Part shown: piece by piece, positions 38,642 to 48,414 of the stretch | How the letters are laid out: each line of letters begins with the position of its first letter | Position numbering within the stretch: the first letter of the stretch is position 1 | Assembly (NCBI RefSeq): GCF_003952525.1 | Contig: NZ_CP034451.1 | Coordinates: 5,556,501-5,620,500, forward strand | Source: Mesorhizobium sp. M3A.F.Ca.ET.080.04.2.1 | Lineage (GTDB): Bacteria; Pseudomonadota; Alphaproteobacteria; Rhizobiales; Rhizobiaceae | Reading direction: 5' to 3' | DNA: 64,000 nt | The notes under the pieces: model-generated | Database searches by the model: none | Told to the model about the DNA's origin: nothing | The model's input: the letters and a program-made list of their open reading frames with translations, nothing else | Program-made: the position numbers and the translations under genes

Positions 38642-39544
38642 ATGGCGCGCAATTACTTGCTTTACGATGTGTTTACGACCGAAAAGCTGGCCGGGAATCC
38701 CGTCGCCGTGGTGCTCGACTGTGAGGGTCTGGACACCGCGGCCATGCAGGCCATCGCGCGCGAGTTCAACCTCTCCGAGACGGTCTTCGTGCTGCCGCCC
38801 GACAATCCCAAGCACCGCAATCGGATCCGCATCTTCACGCCCGACTACGAAATGCCGTTCGCCGGCCATCCGACGGTCGGCACGGCGATCGCCCTGGCGG
38901 AACTGGCAGGCGAGGCGGCAGGCATCTTCGTGCTGGAGGAGAATATCGGCCCCGTGCGTTGCGCGGTGAGCAAGCACGACGGTTCCACCTTCGCGGAGTT
39001 CGATCTCGCGAAACTGCCGGAGCAGTTGGAGCTCAAAGCCGACCCGGAAGCAATCGGAGCAGCGCTTGGCCTCGCTCCGCACGAGCTCGGCTTCGAGAAT
39101 CACCGCGTCTCCTTCTGGTCGGCTGGCGTGCCCTACGTCATGATTCCGGTTGCAGGCCTGGAAGAGGCGGCACGGGCCAGGCTGGACAACCAGGCTTGGT
39201 CGGAACTCGCGCCGCGCAAAAGCGAATGGGCCTTCGCCAGCCCCTATATCTATTGCCGCGAGACGCTGCACCACGACAGCGCCTTCCATGTGCGCATGAT
39301 CGTGCCCGGCAATCCCTCCTACGAGGACCCCGCGACCGGTTCGGCGGCAGCGGCTTTTGCTGGCGCGATCATGCATTTCGACGGCCCGACCGACGGCATT
39401 TCGCAGCTCTGGATCGAGCAGGGACTGGAGATGGGCAGGCCGTCGCGTATCCGGCTCGAGCTCAATGTCGACGGCGGAAAACTGGCCTCCGCGCGCATTG
39501 GCGGCCATGCGGTCAAAGTCGCGGAAGGCAAGTTAACCCTCTGA
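38642..39544 (+). CDS. PhzF-family isomerase/epimerase
   Basis: Member of the PhzF superfamily related to diaminopimelate epimerase, 300 aa, two alpha/beta barrels. Key regions are FNLSETVFVLPP with the catalytic Glu, MPFAGHPTVGTAIALAELAG, and the C-terminal PSYEDPATGSAAAAFAGAI. Outside phenazine clusters, as here, the substrate is unknown; no phenazine genes are nearby. Confidence 0.88.
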   Translation: MARNYLLYDVFTTEKLAGNPVAVVLDCEGLDTAAMQAIAREFNLSETVFVLPPDNPKHRNRIRIFTPDYEMPFAGHPTVGTAIALAELAGEAAGIFVLEENIGPVRCAVSKHDGSTFAEFDLAKLPEQLELKADPEAIGAALGLAPHELGFENHRVSFWSAGVPYVMIPVAGLEEAARARLDNQAWSELAPRKSEWAFASPYIYCRETLHHDSAFHVRMIVPGNPSYEDPATGSAAAAFAGAIMHFDGPTDGISQLWIEQGLEMGRPSRIRLELNVDGGKLASARIGGHAVKVAEGKLTL

Positions 39545-39650
39545 CAGCTGCGGCAATTCGGTGATTTCTCGGGAAATGATCCGGCAGGGCTGGACATAGC
39601 CGAAACCGGCGGCTATATGCGCCGCCGACGCTGGGTTTTCCCGGCAGTGT

Positions 39651-39726
<76 letters not shown>

Positions 39727-39806
39727 AATTTCTCTCAGATCCGATGGAAAATCCGCTGTCTAAGACGGCTGGCACTTGGGCGATTGGTGACTGTCTGAGG
39801 CTTGCC

Positions 39807-39835
39807 TGGCGGGCTGCCAGAAAGGCAGCCCGCCA
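39807..39835. terminator. strong hairpin between tRNA-Lys and cobT
   Basis: Perfect 12-bp stem TGGCGGGCTGCC/GGCAGCCCGCCA with loop AGAAA. It sits between two converging transcription units and may end both, although the T-run on the plus side is short (CTTTG) and on the minus side is absent. Confidence 0.6.
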
Positions 39836-39849
39836 CTTTGTTTGCCGAA

Positions 39850-40860
39850 CTACTTCTCCGAAACACCCGCCTCGGCGAAACTCGCCATCCTGGCGTGGCA
39901 TTCCAGCGCCGAGCGCACGAGGTTGACGGCGAGACAGGCGCCGGAGCCTTCGCCGAGCCGCATGCCGAGGTCGAGCAGCGGCGGCAGGCCGAGCGCTTCG
40001 AGCAGGCGGCGGTGGCCCGATTCGGCCGAGACATGGGCGGCAATGGTGTGGGCCAGGCCGGTCGGATGCAGCCGTGCCAACGGCGCAACGGCGGCGGTGC
40101 AGACAAAGCCGTCGAGCAGCACCGGCACGTTGTTGTGGCGCGCGGCAAGCGTGGCGCCGAAAATCGCGGCAAGCTCGCGTCCGCCAAGGGCGGCTGCGAT
40201 CTTCAGCGGGTCGGACAGTGAACCTGCGTGGCGGGCGAGGCCGGCATCGATCGCAGTGATCTTGCGGATCAGGCCGGCATCGTCGACGCCGGTGCCACGT
40301 CCCGTCCATTTCTCCGCGCCGCCGCCGAACAGGGCGGCCGAGATCGCCGCCGCCGGCGTGGTGTTGCCGATGCCCATCTCGCCGAAGCAGACGAGATCGA
40401 GGTCCTTGCTCACTGCGTCGTAACCGGCCGACACAGCGGCGAGAAACGCCTGTTCGTCCATCGCCGGCACCTGCGTGAAATCGCCGGTCGGATGATCGAG
40501 ATCGAGCGGAATGACGTCGAGCTTGGCGCCCGCAATGCGGGCAAGCTGGTTGATGGCAGCACCGCCGCCGGCGAAATTCGCCACCATCTGCACGGTGACT
40601 TCCGACGGATAGGCCGAGACGCCCTGCGCGGTGACGCCATGGTTGCCGGCAAAGACGAAGACCTTCACTTCGTCTAATTTGGGCATGTCGCGGCCCTGCC
40701 AGCGCCCCAACCAGGCGGCGATCGATTCGAGCCGGCCGAGGCTGCCCTGCGGCTTGGTGAGGGTGTCCTGGCGGCCGGCGACGGCAGAGGCGGCGGCGTC
40801 GCTTCCGGCCGGCAAATCGAGGCAGGCAGCGCGAAGGTCTTCGAGTGATTTGAAGGACAT
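39850..40860 (-). CDS. cobT: nicotinate-nucleotide:dimethylbenzimidazole phosphoribosyltransferase
   Basis: Makes alpha-ribazole phosphate from dimethylbenzimidazole and nicotinate mononucleotide for the lower ligand of cobalamin (called CobU in the Pseudomonas denitrificans naming). 336 aa. Typical blocks are TKPQGSLGRLESIAAWLG, FAGNHGVTAQGVSAYP, CFGEMGIGNTTPAAAI with the substrate-binding residues, and LDLGMRLGEGSGACLAVNLVRSAL containing the catalytic Glu. Last gene of the minus-strand cobalamin run. Confidence 0.95.
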   Translation of the reverse strand: MSFKSLEDLRAACLDLPAGSDAAASAVAGRQDTLTKPQGSLGRLESIAAWLGRWQGRDMPKLDEVKVFVFAGNHGVTAQGVSAYPSEVTVQMVANFAGGGAAINQLARIAGAKLDVIPLDLDHPTGDFTQVPAMDEQAFLAAVSAGYDAVSKDLDLVCFGEMGIGNTTPAAAISAALFGGGAEKWTGRGTGVDDAGLIRKITAIDAGLARHAGSLSDPLKIAAALGGRELAAIFGATLAARHNNVPVLLDGFVCTAAVAPLARLHPTGLAHTIAAHVSAESGHRRLLEALGLPPLLDLGMRLGEGSGACLAVNLVRSALECHARMASFAEAGVSEK

Positions 40861-40884
40861 CAGGGCAAGGTCTCCGAAACAGAA

Positions 40885-41655
40885 TCAGGAAAGGCAAACG
40901 GAAGCGACGAGCAGGACCGCGATCTCGCCGAGCTGCTGCAGCGCACCGATCGTGTCGCCGGTCTGGCCGCCGATCTGGCTGAGGCAAAGCGCACGCAAGG
41001 CGGCGAACAGCAGGCCGAGCAGGATCAGCGCGGCGATGGCGCCGCCGGGGCCGAGCGCCAGCAGGGCCACGGCGGCGCCAAGGGCTGCTCCGATGACGGC
41101 GGTTTCGGCGGACACGGAGCCGGCATTGGCGGACAGGCCGTCGGCGCGGGCGGGCGGCAGAAGGTGCATGAAGGCGCCGAAGAGTCCGCGCGAGGCGGCA
41201 TGCGCGGCAAGCAGTGCCAGAAAAACTTCCCCAGAGTTGGTCAACTCGGACAATGCGCTCCAGCGGATGAGCAGGGAAATGCCAAGTGCGGTGGCGCCAT
41301 AGGCGCCAATGCGGCTGTCGCGCATGATCTCCAGCTTCTTCTCGCGCGTCCTGCCGCCGCCGAAGCCGTCGGCGATGTCGGAAAGCCCGTCCTCGTGCAG
41401 GCAGCCGGTGGCGAGCATCGTGGCGGCAAGTGCGAGCGCCGAAGCCGGACCGGGGGCAACACCGAGCTGGGCAGCGATCGCATAGGCGAGCGCGCCGATG
41501 ACGGCGACTGCAAGGCCGGCAAAGGGGGCGGCCCAGATGGCATCGGCGAGGCTCCGGCCGCCGAAATCGCTCGACGGCAGCCTCAGCCGCGTGAAGAAGA
41601 CAATGTTGAGGCAGATGTCGTCAAGCAATTGCCGGGGCTCGGAGAGGCCGCTCAT
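40885..41655 (-). CDS. cobS: adenosylcobinamide-GDP ribazoletransferase
   Basis: Integral membrane cobalamin synthase (CobV in P. denitrificans naming) that joins adenosylcobinamide-GDP and alpha-ribazole. 256 aa with several membrane helices. FFTRLRLP at the start, and GCLHEDGLSDIADGFGGGRTREKKLEIMRDSRIGAYGA with its paired Asp residues is the CDP-alcohol-transferase-like active site. Start overlaps the cobB stop by 4 bases; 24 bp precede cobT. Confidence 0.94.
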   Translation of the reverse strand: MSGLSEPRQLLDDICLNIVFFTRLRLPSSDFGGRSLADAIWAAPFAGLAVAVIGALAYAIAAQLGVAPGPASALALAATMLATGCLHEDGLSDIADGFGGGRTREKKLEIMRDSRIGAYGATALGISLLIRWSALSELTNSGEVFLALLAAHAASRGLFGAFMHLLPPARADGLSANAGSVSAETAVIGAALGAAVALLALGPGGAIAALILLGLLFAALRALCLSQIGGQTGDTIGALQQLGEIAVLLVASVCLS

Positions 41656-42968
41656 GCGGCCCTCGCGATGGCGTGGAAGAAGGTGCCGCTGACCTGGCCG
41701 CGCCGGTAGCCCGACGGACCCAGCGGATTGCCCTGCCCATCAGCGAGATCGGCCAACGGCTCGTCATTGCCGGTGGCAGTCATCTGCGCGTAATGGAACT
41801 CGTGGCCGCGGATGAGCGTGCCTTCGCTCCCGAGCGGGCAGGCGGCACGCAGGCGGGCCTCGCGGTAGCCGAGGTTCATCTTGCGTTTGGCGAAGCTGGT
41901 CGAATGTCCAAGCAGGCCGAGCATGGTGTGGCTTTGTCCCTCGGCGTCCTCCAGCGTCTCGCCCAGGACCATGAAGCCGCCGCACTCGCCGTGCACGGGC
42001 TTCGTCGCGGCAAAACGCGTCGTGTCCGCCCGGAATTTGGCGGCGGCCGCCAATTTGCCGGCGTGCAATTCGGGATAGCCGCCGGGCAGCCAGCAGACAT
42101 CGCAGTCTTGCGCCGGCCCCTCGTCGGCCAGCGGGGAGAAGGGAACGAGCTCGGCGCCGGCTTTGCGCCAGTGCCTGGCAACATGCGGGTAGAGGAAGGT
42201 GAAGGCGGCATCCTCGGCGAGCGCGATGCGTTGTCCAGGCGGCTGCAATGCATCGCCGAAATTGCCGGGTGCCGGCTCAAGCGGCGTCGCCAGCGCCAGG
42301 ATGGCTTCGATGTCGAGCGACTTCTCGACCATGTCGGCCAGGCGGTCGAGATGCGCCATCAGGTTTTCGTACTCGCCGGCCTGGACGAGGCCGAGATGCC
42401 GTTCCGGCAGATTGAGCGTAGGGTCGCGCATGATGGCGCCGACCACCGGCAGGCCGATCGCCTCGATGGCGTCGCCCGACAGCCGGCGATGGCGCTCGCT
42501 GCCCAGGCGATTGAGCACGACGCCGGCCATGCGCACGTCCGGATCGTAAGTGGCAAAACCCTTGGCGACAGCCGCCGCCGTGGTCGATTGGCCGGAAACA
42601 TCGAGCACCAGAAGCACCGGCAGACCGTAGAGCCGGGCGAGATCGGCTGCCGAGCCCGTCCGCCCTTCCGGCGCGGGAATGCCGTCGAACAGGCCCATGG
42701 CGCTTTCGAGGATGACGTATTCTGTGTCCTCCGCTGCCTGCGCGGCCAGCGCGTTGAGCAGGGAAGGCGACATCGCCCAGCTGTCGAGATTGACGCCCGA
42801 CAGGCCTGTCGCGGCTGCGTGGAAGCCGGGGTCGATATAGTCCGGTCCGGACTTCGCCCCGCGCACCTTCAGCCCGCGCCGGGCGAGCGCGCGCAAAAGG
42901 CCGATGGTGACGCTGGTCTTGCCCGAGCCGGAGCGCGGCGCGCCGATGATGATCGCGCGGGCGGTCAC
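41652..42968 (-). CDS. cobB: hydrogenobyrinate a,c-diamide synthase
   Basis: ATP- and glutamine-dependent amidation of the a and c side chains of hydrogenobyrinic acid. 438 aa. The N-terminal synthetase domain carries GAPRSGSGKTSVTIGLLRAL and GPDYIDPGFHAAATG; the C-terminal triad glutaminase domain has the nucleophile in PVHGECGGFMVLGE. Four-base overlaps at both ends. Confidence 0.95.
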   Translation of the reverse strand: MTARAIIIGAPRSGSGKTSVTIGLLRALARRGLKVRGAKSGPDYIDPGFHAAATGLSGVNLDSWAMSPSLLNALAAQAAEDTEYVILESAMGLFDGIPAPEGRTGSAADLARLYGLPVLLVLDVSGQSTTAAAVAKGFATYDPDVRMAGVVLNRLGSERHRRLSGDAIEAIGLPVVGAIMRDPTLNLPERHLGLVQAGEYENLMAHLDRLADMVEKSLDIEAILALATPLEPAPGNFGDALQPPGQRIALAEDAAFTFLYPHVARHWRKAGAELVPFSPLADEGPAQDCDVCWLPGGYPELHAGKLAAAAKFRADTTRFAATKPVHGECGGFMVLGETLEDAEGQSHTMLGLLGHSTSFAKRKMNLGYREARLRAACPLGSEGTLIRGHEFHYAQMTATGNDEPLADLADGQGNPLGPSGYRRGQVSGTFFHAIARAA

Positions 42969-43780
42969 CGCTCACCCGCCAGTGTCGCGCGCATGGCGAC
43001 GATGTCGCCGATGACGATCAGCGCGGGCGAGGCAAGCCCGGCGGCGGCGGCTTTCTCGGCGATCGTGGCGAGCGTGGCGACGACAATCCGCTCCTGCGGC
43101 GTGGTCGCGGCGACGATCACTGCAGCCGGCGTCGAGGGATCGAGGCCGCCCTTGAGCAGGGCGGCGGCGATGATCGGGAGATTGGCCATGCCCATATAGA
43201 CGACGACAGGCTGGCCGGTGCGGGCAATTGCGGCCCAGTCGATGTCGTCATCGGTGCCGGCGGCATGGCCGGTGGCGAGGATGACGGCCTTGTTGATGCC
43301 GCGCATGGTGGCGGGAATGCTGGTGGCGGCCAGCGCGCTGAGACCCGAGGTCAGGCCGGACAGCACCCGGAACGGGATGTTTTTTCGTGCCAGGGCCAGC
43401 GCTTCTTCGCCGCCTCGCCCGAAAATATAGGGGTCTCCGCCTTTCAGGCGCACGACGCGGCGGCCCTGGCCCGCCAGCCGGACGAGCAGGGCGTTGATAT
43501 CGTCCTGCTTCATCGAGGGCTGGCCGCCGCGCTTTCCCGCGTAGAAAAGCTCGGCCCCTTCAGCGACTGCGACGACATCGGTCGAGACCAGCGCGTCATA
43601 GACCAGCGCATCGCATTGCCCGAGCGCCGCGAGCACCTCCAGCGTCAGGCAGCCAGGATCGCCTGGGCCGGCGCCGGCCAGCCAGACATGACCGGGCTCC
43701 AGCTCGCGCGGCTTGAAGTTTAGCCGCGCCAGCGCCTGCTCCACCGTCCGTCCGATCCTGTTCGAGGCGCTGTCGTTCAC
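42965..43780 (-). CDS. cobA: uroporphyrinogen-III C-methyltransferase
   Basis: Methylates uroporphyrinogen III at C2 and C7 to precorrin-2, the entry to the corrin branch. 271 aa, single methyltransferase domain without the CysG ferrochelatase part. [35 protein letters not shown] and [20 protein letters not shown] are the S-adenosylmethionine-binding and substrate motifs. Overlaps cobM and cobB by 4 bases. Confidence 0.95.
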   Translation of the reverse strand: MNDSASNRIGRTVEQALARLNFKPRELEPGHVWLAGAGPGDPGCLTLEVLAALGQCDALVYDALVSTDVVAVAEGAELFYAGKRGGQPSMKQDDINALLVRLAGQGRRVVRLKGGDPYIFGRGGEEALALARKNIPFRVLSGLTSGLSALAATSIPATMRGINKAVILATGHAAGTDDDIDWAAIARTGQPVVVYMGMANLPIIAAALLKGGLDPSTPAAVIVAATTPQERIVVATLATIAEKAAAAGLASPALIVIGDIVAMRATLAGER

Positions 43781-44541
43781 AATCCGTCCCGTCCACGAAA
43801 ACGCCGCTGGTAGTGGGCGTCATAAAGTGAGCTCTCGCCGAAATCCTGCGCCGCGAGCGCGCTGCCGACGAAGATGATCGCCGTGCGTTCCATTGGATTT
43901 TCCGCCAGCTGCGCCTCGATGGTGCCCAACGTGCCGGTAAGGATGCGCTCGTCCGGCCAAGAGGCGCGGAAGACGACCGCAACCGGGCACTCGGCGCCAT
44001 AGAGCGGCGTCAGCTCTGCAACGACGCGGTCGATGGCATGGATGGCAAGGTGAATGGCGAGCGTGGCGCCGGTGCGGCCGAAGCCGGCAAGCGTCTCGCC
44101 CGGCGGCATCTTCGAGGCGCGGCCTGAGACACGGGTAAGCACCAGGCTTTGCGCAAGTTCGGGAATGGTGAGCTCGCGCCGCAACGCCGCCGCCGCGGCG
44201 GCAAAGGAGGGGACGCCGGGCGTCAAGGTGTAGGGGATGCTGTTCTTATCCAGCCGCCGGATCTGCTCAGCGACCGCGCTCCACACCGAAAGATCGCCGG
44301 AATGAAGACGCGCGACATCCTGGCCGGCTCTGTGGGCGACAACATATTCGGCCTCGATCTCGTCGAGCGACATTGGCGCGGTGTCGATCAGCTTGGTGCC
44401 GGGCGCGCAATGCTCGAGCAGTTCCGGCGCGACGATCGAGCCGGCATAGAGGCAGATCGGGCAGGACGCCAGCAGACGGCTGCCGCGCAAGGTGATGAGA
44501 TCCGGAGCACCAGGACCTGCGCCAATGAAGTGGACGGTCAT
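43777..44541 (-). CDS. cobM: precorrin-4 C11-methyltransferase
   Basis: Adds the methyl group at C11 to give precorrin-5. 254 aa. [35 protein letters not shown] opens the protein, with [21 protein letters not shown] and [17 protein letters not shown] further on, which are typical of CobM/CbiF. Part of the minus-strand unit between cobE and cobA. Confidence 0.95.
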   Translation of the reverse strand: MTVHFIGAGPGAPDLITLRGSRLLASCPICLYAGSIVAPELLEHCAPGTKLIDTAPMSLDEIEAEYVVAHRAGQDVARLHSGDLSVWSAVAEQIRRLDKNSIPYTLTPGVPSFAAAAAALRRELTIPELAQSLVLTRVSGRASKMPPGETLAGFGRTGATLAIHLAIHAIDRVVAELTPLYGAECPVAVVFRASWPDERILTGTLGTIEAQLAENPMERTAIIFVGSALAAQDFGESSLYDAHYQRRFRGRDGL

Positions 44542-44924
44542 GCGGCACCTCCGCCAAGAGCGATGGCGCAGGTGACCGGGCCAAGCACCGTGCGGGCCCC
44601 TAGCAGTCTTGCACCTTTTCCGGCCGCCGCCAGAGCCGAGGCTTCCGATAGCGACGGCGTGCCAGCGTGGGCCTGCGATGTTTCGGATCGGCTGATCGTG
44701 CCGGCGGAGGCGGCCTGCAAGGCGTCGTCGGTAACGACGATCACCGGGAGAGCGAGGTCGCGCCCGGCCAGGAAAATGGCTTCCTCCTGGCGTTTGGTTT
44801 CGCCTGTAGCCAGCGCGGAGAGCGCGGTCATTGCCAGCCCATGCGCTTCGAGCGCGGTCTCGACCGCCGCGCGCACGTCGCTTGCCGTCACACCTTTCCG
44901 GCTGCCGATGCCCGCGACCATCAT
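44538..44924 (-). CDS. cobE: cobalamin biosynthesis protein CobE
   Basis: Small protein of 128 aa related to the C-terminal part of Cbi[30 protein letters not shown] opens the fold, and [30 protein letters not shown] is the conserved end. It is needed for cobalamin synthesis in related bacteria but its reaction is not settled. The ATG at 44924 overlaps the cobL stop by ATGA, which favours it over the longer start at 44942. Confidence 0.9.
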   Translation of the reverse strand: MMVAGIGSRKGVTASDVRAAVETALEAHGLAMTALSALATGETKRQEEAIFLAGRDLALPVIVVTDDALQAASAGTISRSETSQAHAGTPSLSEASALAAAGKGARLLGARTVLGPVTCAIALGGGAA

Positions 44925-46162
44925 GGCTTGACCCAACTCCACTGCATGACCGGCATCGCCGGGCGCCAGGCCTGCATGGAGCCGACCGGAGCTGCGCGCG
45001 AGAGCGCGATGCGGGTGAGATCGCCGCCGCGCCTGGTGTGCTGGCCGAGCAGCAGCGCTTCCAGCTCCAGCGTCACCGCATTGGCGACCAGCCGGCCGCC
45101 GGGACGAAGGGCCTTGATCGCCTTCTCCAGCACCCCGGCGTCGCTGCCGCCGCCGCCGATGAAGATCGCATCCGGCGTCTCCAGCTTGAAGAACGCCTTG
45201 GGCGCCGAGCCTTCAATCACGACCAGACCCGGCACACCGCAATGAGAGGCATTGCGGTGAATACGAGCGGCGCGCTCCTTGTCGGCCTCGACGGCGATGG
45301 CCCGCATCGAAGGATGCGCCAGCATCCATTCGATGCCGACCGAACCGGAGCCTGCGCCAATGTCCCACAACAGTTCGCCGCGGCGGGGCGCCAATGCCGA
45401 GAGTGTGATTGCGCGGATCTCGCGCTTAGTGATCTGGCCGTCATGCTCGAACAGATGATCGGCAAGACCGACGGTCAAGGGCAGGATGCGCGCATCCGGC
45501 GTCGATTCAATTTCCAGCGCCAGCACGTTGAGTGGATTGATCTTCTTGAGATCGAAAGCGTCAGCGCGCGCGGTGCGGCGCGTCTCATCGGGACCGCCCA
45601 CCGCTTCCAGGACCGTCAGCCGCGAGGGCCCGAAGCCATTCTCCTCGAGTAACCGCGAGATGGCCGCCGGGGCATCGCCGTCCGATGTCAGCGCAAGGAT
45701 GCGCGCCCCGGCATGGAGCAAGGGACGGATCAGATCGATCGGACGGCCATGCAGCGAGATGGTCTCGACATCCTGCAGCGCCCAGCCGAGGCGGGACGCG
45801 GCCAACGACAAGGAGGACGGCGACGGCAGGACCAGCATCTCATCCGGCTTTACCTTGCGCGCCAGCGTGACACCGACGCCATGGAAGAACGGGTCGCCGG
45901 AGGCGAGCACGCAGACATTCTTGCCTTTCAATGCCAGCACATCGCGCATCTCGGCATCGAAGGGGGTTGGCCACGGGCGAGCTTCACCCTTGGCCAAGGA
46001 TGCAACGAGCGCCAGGTGCCGTTTGCCGCCAAAAACGACGTCGGCCTGCGCGATACGCTGCTTGGCCGGATCGCCAAGACCCGCTACACCGTCCTCGCCG
46101 AGGCCGACCACCGTTAGCCATTTTGAGGTGAGCTTGGCGCCGCGCGGACCCTTAGCAGGCAT
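44921..46162 (-). CDS. cobL: precorrin-6Y C5,15-methyltransferase (decarboxylating)
   Basis: Bifunctional enzyme that methylates C5 and C15 and removes the C12 acetate carboxyl to yield precorrin-8. 413 aa: N-terminal CbiE-like domain ([35 protein letters not shown]) and C-terminal CbiT-like domain ([33 protein letters not shown]). The ATG at 46162 shares bases with the divergent cobK start (CATG), so there is no separate promoter region between them. Confidence 0.94.
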   Translation of the reverse strand: MPAKGPRGAKLTSKWLTVVGLGEDGVAGLGDPAKQRIAQADVVFGGKRHLALVASLAKGEARPWPTPFDAEMRDVLALKGKNVCVLASGDPFFHGVGVTLARKVKPDEMLVLPSPSSLSLAASRLGWALQDVETISLHGRPIDLIRPLLHAGARILALTSDGDAPAAISRLLEENGFGPSRLTVLEAVGGPDETRRTARADAFDLKKINPLNVLALEIESTPDARILPLTVGLADHLFEHDGQITKREIRAITLSALAPRRGELLWDIGAGSGSVGIEWMLAHPSMRAIAVEADKERAARIHRNASHCGVPGLVVIEGSAPKAFFKLETPDAIFIGGGGSDAGVLEKAIKALRPGGRLVANAVTLELEALLLGQHTRRGGDLTRIALSRAAPVGSMQAWRPAMPVMQWSWVKP

Positions 46163-46163
46163 G

Positions 46164-46931
46164 ATGACCCACCGTATCCTGATCCTCGGCGGAACCACCG
46201 AAGCCCGGCAGTTGGCGGGAAAGCTGGTGCGTCGGGAGGATTTCTCGGTCACGCTGTCTCTGGCCGGCCGCACGGAAAGCCCCGTCGCCCAAGGCGTGCC
46301 GGTGCGCGTCGGTGGATTCGGTGGCGCGGAAGGAATGGCCGCCTATCTCGGCCAGGACCATGTCGACCTGCTGATCGACGCAACGCACCCTTATGCGGCG
46401 CGCATTTCGGCCAATGCCGCCGAGGCGTCCAGGCGAACCGGCGTTCCCATATTGGCCTTGAGGCGCTCGGGCTGGGAGCCAGTTGCCGGCGATCGCTGGA
46501 CCCTGGTGGACAGCGTTGCTGAAGCGGCGCAGGCGCTTGGCACGAAGCCTCGACAGGTGTTCCTGGCGATCGGCCGGCAGGAGGCGGCCGCCTTCGAGGC
46601 CGCTCCGCAACACCGCTATCTGATCCGCAGCGTCGACCCGGTCGAGCCGAAGCTGGCGGTGCCCGACGCGCTCTACCTCCTGGCGCGCGGACCGTTTCCA
46701 GAGGCCGACGAGCGGGCGCTGCTCGAAAAACACGGCATTGACGCCATCATATCGAAGAACAGCGGAGGCGAGGCCACCTATGGCAAGATCGCCGCGGCGC
46801 AGGCGCTCGGCATCGAGGTCATCATGGTGCGTCGCCCGCCGCTGCCGGACGTTCGTTCGGCCGAGACGGTCGATCAACTGGCCGCAATCGTCGATCATCT
46901 TTTCGAACCCGTTGCCGAGCGCGGCGTGTAG
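46164..46931 (+). CDS. cobK: precorrin-6A reductase
   Basis: NADPH-dependent reduction of precorrin-6A to precorrin-6B. 255 aa with HRILILGGTTEARQLAGKLV at the N-terminus, DLLIDATHPYAARISANA, and IDAIISKNSGGEATYGKIAAAQALGIEVIMVRRP near the end. The only plus-strand gene of the cluster, placed between cobL and cobJ as in other alphaproteobacteria. ATG 46161 is an alternative. Its end overlaps the convergent cobJ by 37 bases. Confidence 0.94.
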   Translation: MTHRILILGGTTEARQLAGKLVRREDFSVTLSLAGRTESPVAQGVPVRVGGFGGAEGMAAYLGQDHVDLLIDATHPYAARISANAAEASRRTGVPILALRRSGWEPVAGDRWTLVDSVAEAAQALGTKPRQVFLAIGRQEAAAFEAAPQHRYLIRSVDPVEPKLAVPDALYLLARGPFPEADERALLEKHGIDAIISKNSGGEATYGKIAAAQALGIEVIMVRRPPLPDVRSAETVDQLAAIVDHLFEPVAERGV

Positions 46932-47659
46932 ACCAGCGCGGGGCGTTCGCCGCGCTTGATGATGCGGGTCTCGGGCGAGCCGATGATGATGCAGGTCGCC
47001 ATGTCGGCTTTTTCCGCATCGGCATCAGCAAGCAGGAACACCTCGATGCGCTCGTCGGGCCGACCGGCGGCGCGGCCGAAGATCACCGGCGTGGTGCCGG
47101 GCAGGATCGCCTTCAGGCATTCGAAAGCCCGGCCAAGCTGCCAGGGCCGGGCCTTGCTGATCGGATTGTAGAGCGCAATGACGAAGCCGGCGCCGGCCGC
47201 CGCGAGCAGGCGCAGCTCGATCAGGTCCCACGGTTTCAGATTGTCGGAGAGCGAGATGGCGCAGAAATCGTGGCCCAGCGGCGCGCCGATGCGGGCGGCG
47301 ACGGCGAGCATGGCGGTGACGCCGGGAACGACCGCGAGGTCGATCGCTCGCCATTCGGCCGGCCCGGCTTCGATCGCCTCACAGACGGCTGCCGCCATGG
47401 CAAAGACGCCCGGATCGCCCCCGGACACGACGGCGACGTTATGGCCTTCGGCGGCCTTGGCCAGCGCTTCGTTGGAGCGGGCGAGCTCCTCGCGATTGTC
47501 CGAGGCGACACGGATCTGGTCCGGGCGCAACTCCAGCCGCTCGACATAAGGCTTGTAGCCGAAGAAGAAGGAGGCTTCCGACACGGCGCGGCTTGCCTCC
47601 GGCGTGACCTGGTCGGCATTGCCCGGCCCGAGACCGATGACGGTGAGGCGGCCGCTCAT
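46895..47659 (-). CDS. cobJ: precorrin-3B C17-methyltransferase
   Basis: Methylates C17 and drives ring contraction to precorrin-4. 254 aa. LTVIGLGPGNADQVTPEASRAVSEASFFFGYKPYVERL and VAVVSGGDPGVFAMAAAVCEAIE are the signature blocks, and FVIALYNPISKARPWQLGRAFECLK follows. Overlaps the cobI stop by 4 bases. Confidence 0.95.
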   Translation of the reverse strand: MSGRLTVIGLGPGNADQVTPEASRAVSEASFFFGYKPYVERLELRPDQIRVASDNREELARSNEALAKAAEGHNVAVVSGGDPGVFAMAAAVCEAIEAGPAEWRAIDLAVVPGVTAMLAVAARIGAPLGHDFCAISLSDNLKPWDLIELRLLAAAGAGFVIALYNPISKARPWQLGRAFECLKAILPGTTPVIFGRAAGRPDERIEVFLLADADAEKADMATCIIIGSPETRIIKRGERPALVYTPRSATGSKR

Positions 47660-48414
47660 GGCTTGGCTCCGGCAGCGCCAGGGCGGGCGGACCAGCCGGC
47701 AACCAGCACGATGGCGAAATAGGGGGCCTTGTCATCCGGCTTGTCGGCGAGCCGCATCGAGACGCTGCCGGGCATGGTGCCGCGTTCGACATAAACAGCC
47801 TTCGCCAACTTGCCGGTCGCTTCCAGCGCGCGGCGGATTTTGGGCAGGTTGCGGCCGACCTTCATGATGACAGCGGCATCGGTGTCGGCCAGCCGGCGCG
47901 TCAGCTCGAACTCGCTCATCGTGCCCGGCAGAACGGTCAGCACGTCGTTGCCCTGGACGATCGGCAGGCCGGTCGCCGACCAGCAGCCGGACATGGCGGT
48001 GATGCCGGGGATGACTTCGGTCGGAAAGCGATGCGCCAGCCGGACGTGCAGGTGCATATAGGAGCCGTAAAACAGCGGGTCGCCTTCGGACAGCACCGCA
48101 ACCATCCTGCCGGCGCCAAGATGCTCGGCGACCTGTTCGGCCGACTGCTCGTAGAAGTCGGTGATCTGCGAGCGGTAGTCGTCGTGGTCCTTGTCGATCT
48201 CGGTCGTCACCGGATAGAGCAGCGGGAGCTCGATCATGTCCGGCCGGAAGCGCGCCTCGACGATGGCACGCGCATTGCTGTTGTTGCCGCGCTTGGCGAA
48301 ATAGGCGACGACGTCGGCCTCGGCCAGCGCGCGCGCTGCCTTCAGCGTCAACAATTCCGGATCGCCGGGACCGGTGCCGACGCCAATCAGGCGTCCTTTG
48401 GATATAGCGTTCAC
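47656..48414 (-). CDS. cobI: precorrin-2 C20-methyltransferase
   Basis: Adds the C20 methyl group to give precorrin-3A. 252 aa. RLIGVGTGPGDPELLTLKAARALAEADVVAYFAKRG and VLSEGDPLFYGSYMHLHVRL are typical for CobI/CbiL, with EVIPGITAMSGCWSATGLPI. Four-base overlaps with cobH and cobJ. Confidence 0.95.
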   Translation of the reverse strand: MNAISKGRLIGVGTGPGDPELLTLKAARALAEADVVAYFAKRGNNSNARAIVEARFRPDMIELPLLYPVTTEIDKDHDDYRSQITDFYEQSAEQVAEHLGAGRMVAVLSEGDPLFYGSYMHLHVRLAHRFPTEVIPGITAMSGCWSATGLPIVQGNDVLTVLPGTMSEFELTRRLADTDAAVIMKVGRNLPKIRRALEATGKLAKAVYVERGTMPGSVSMRLADKPDDKAPYFAIVLVAGWSARPGAAGAKP

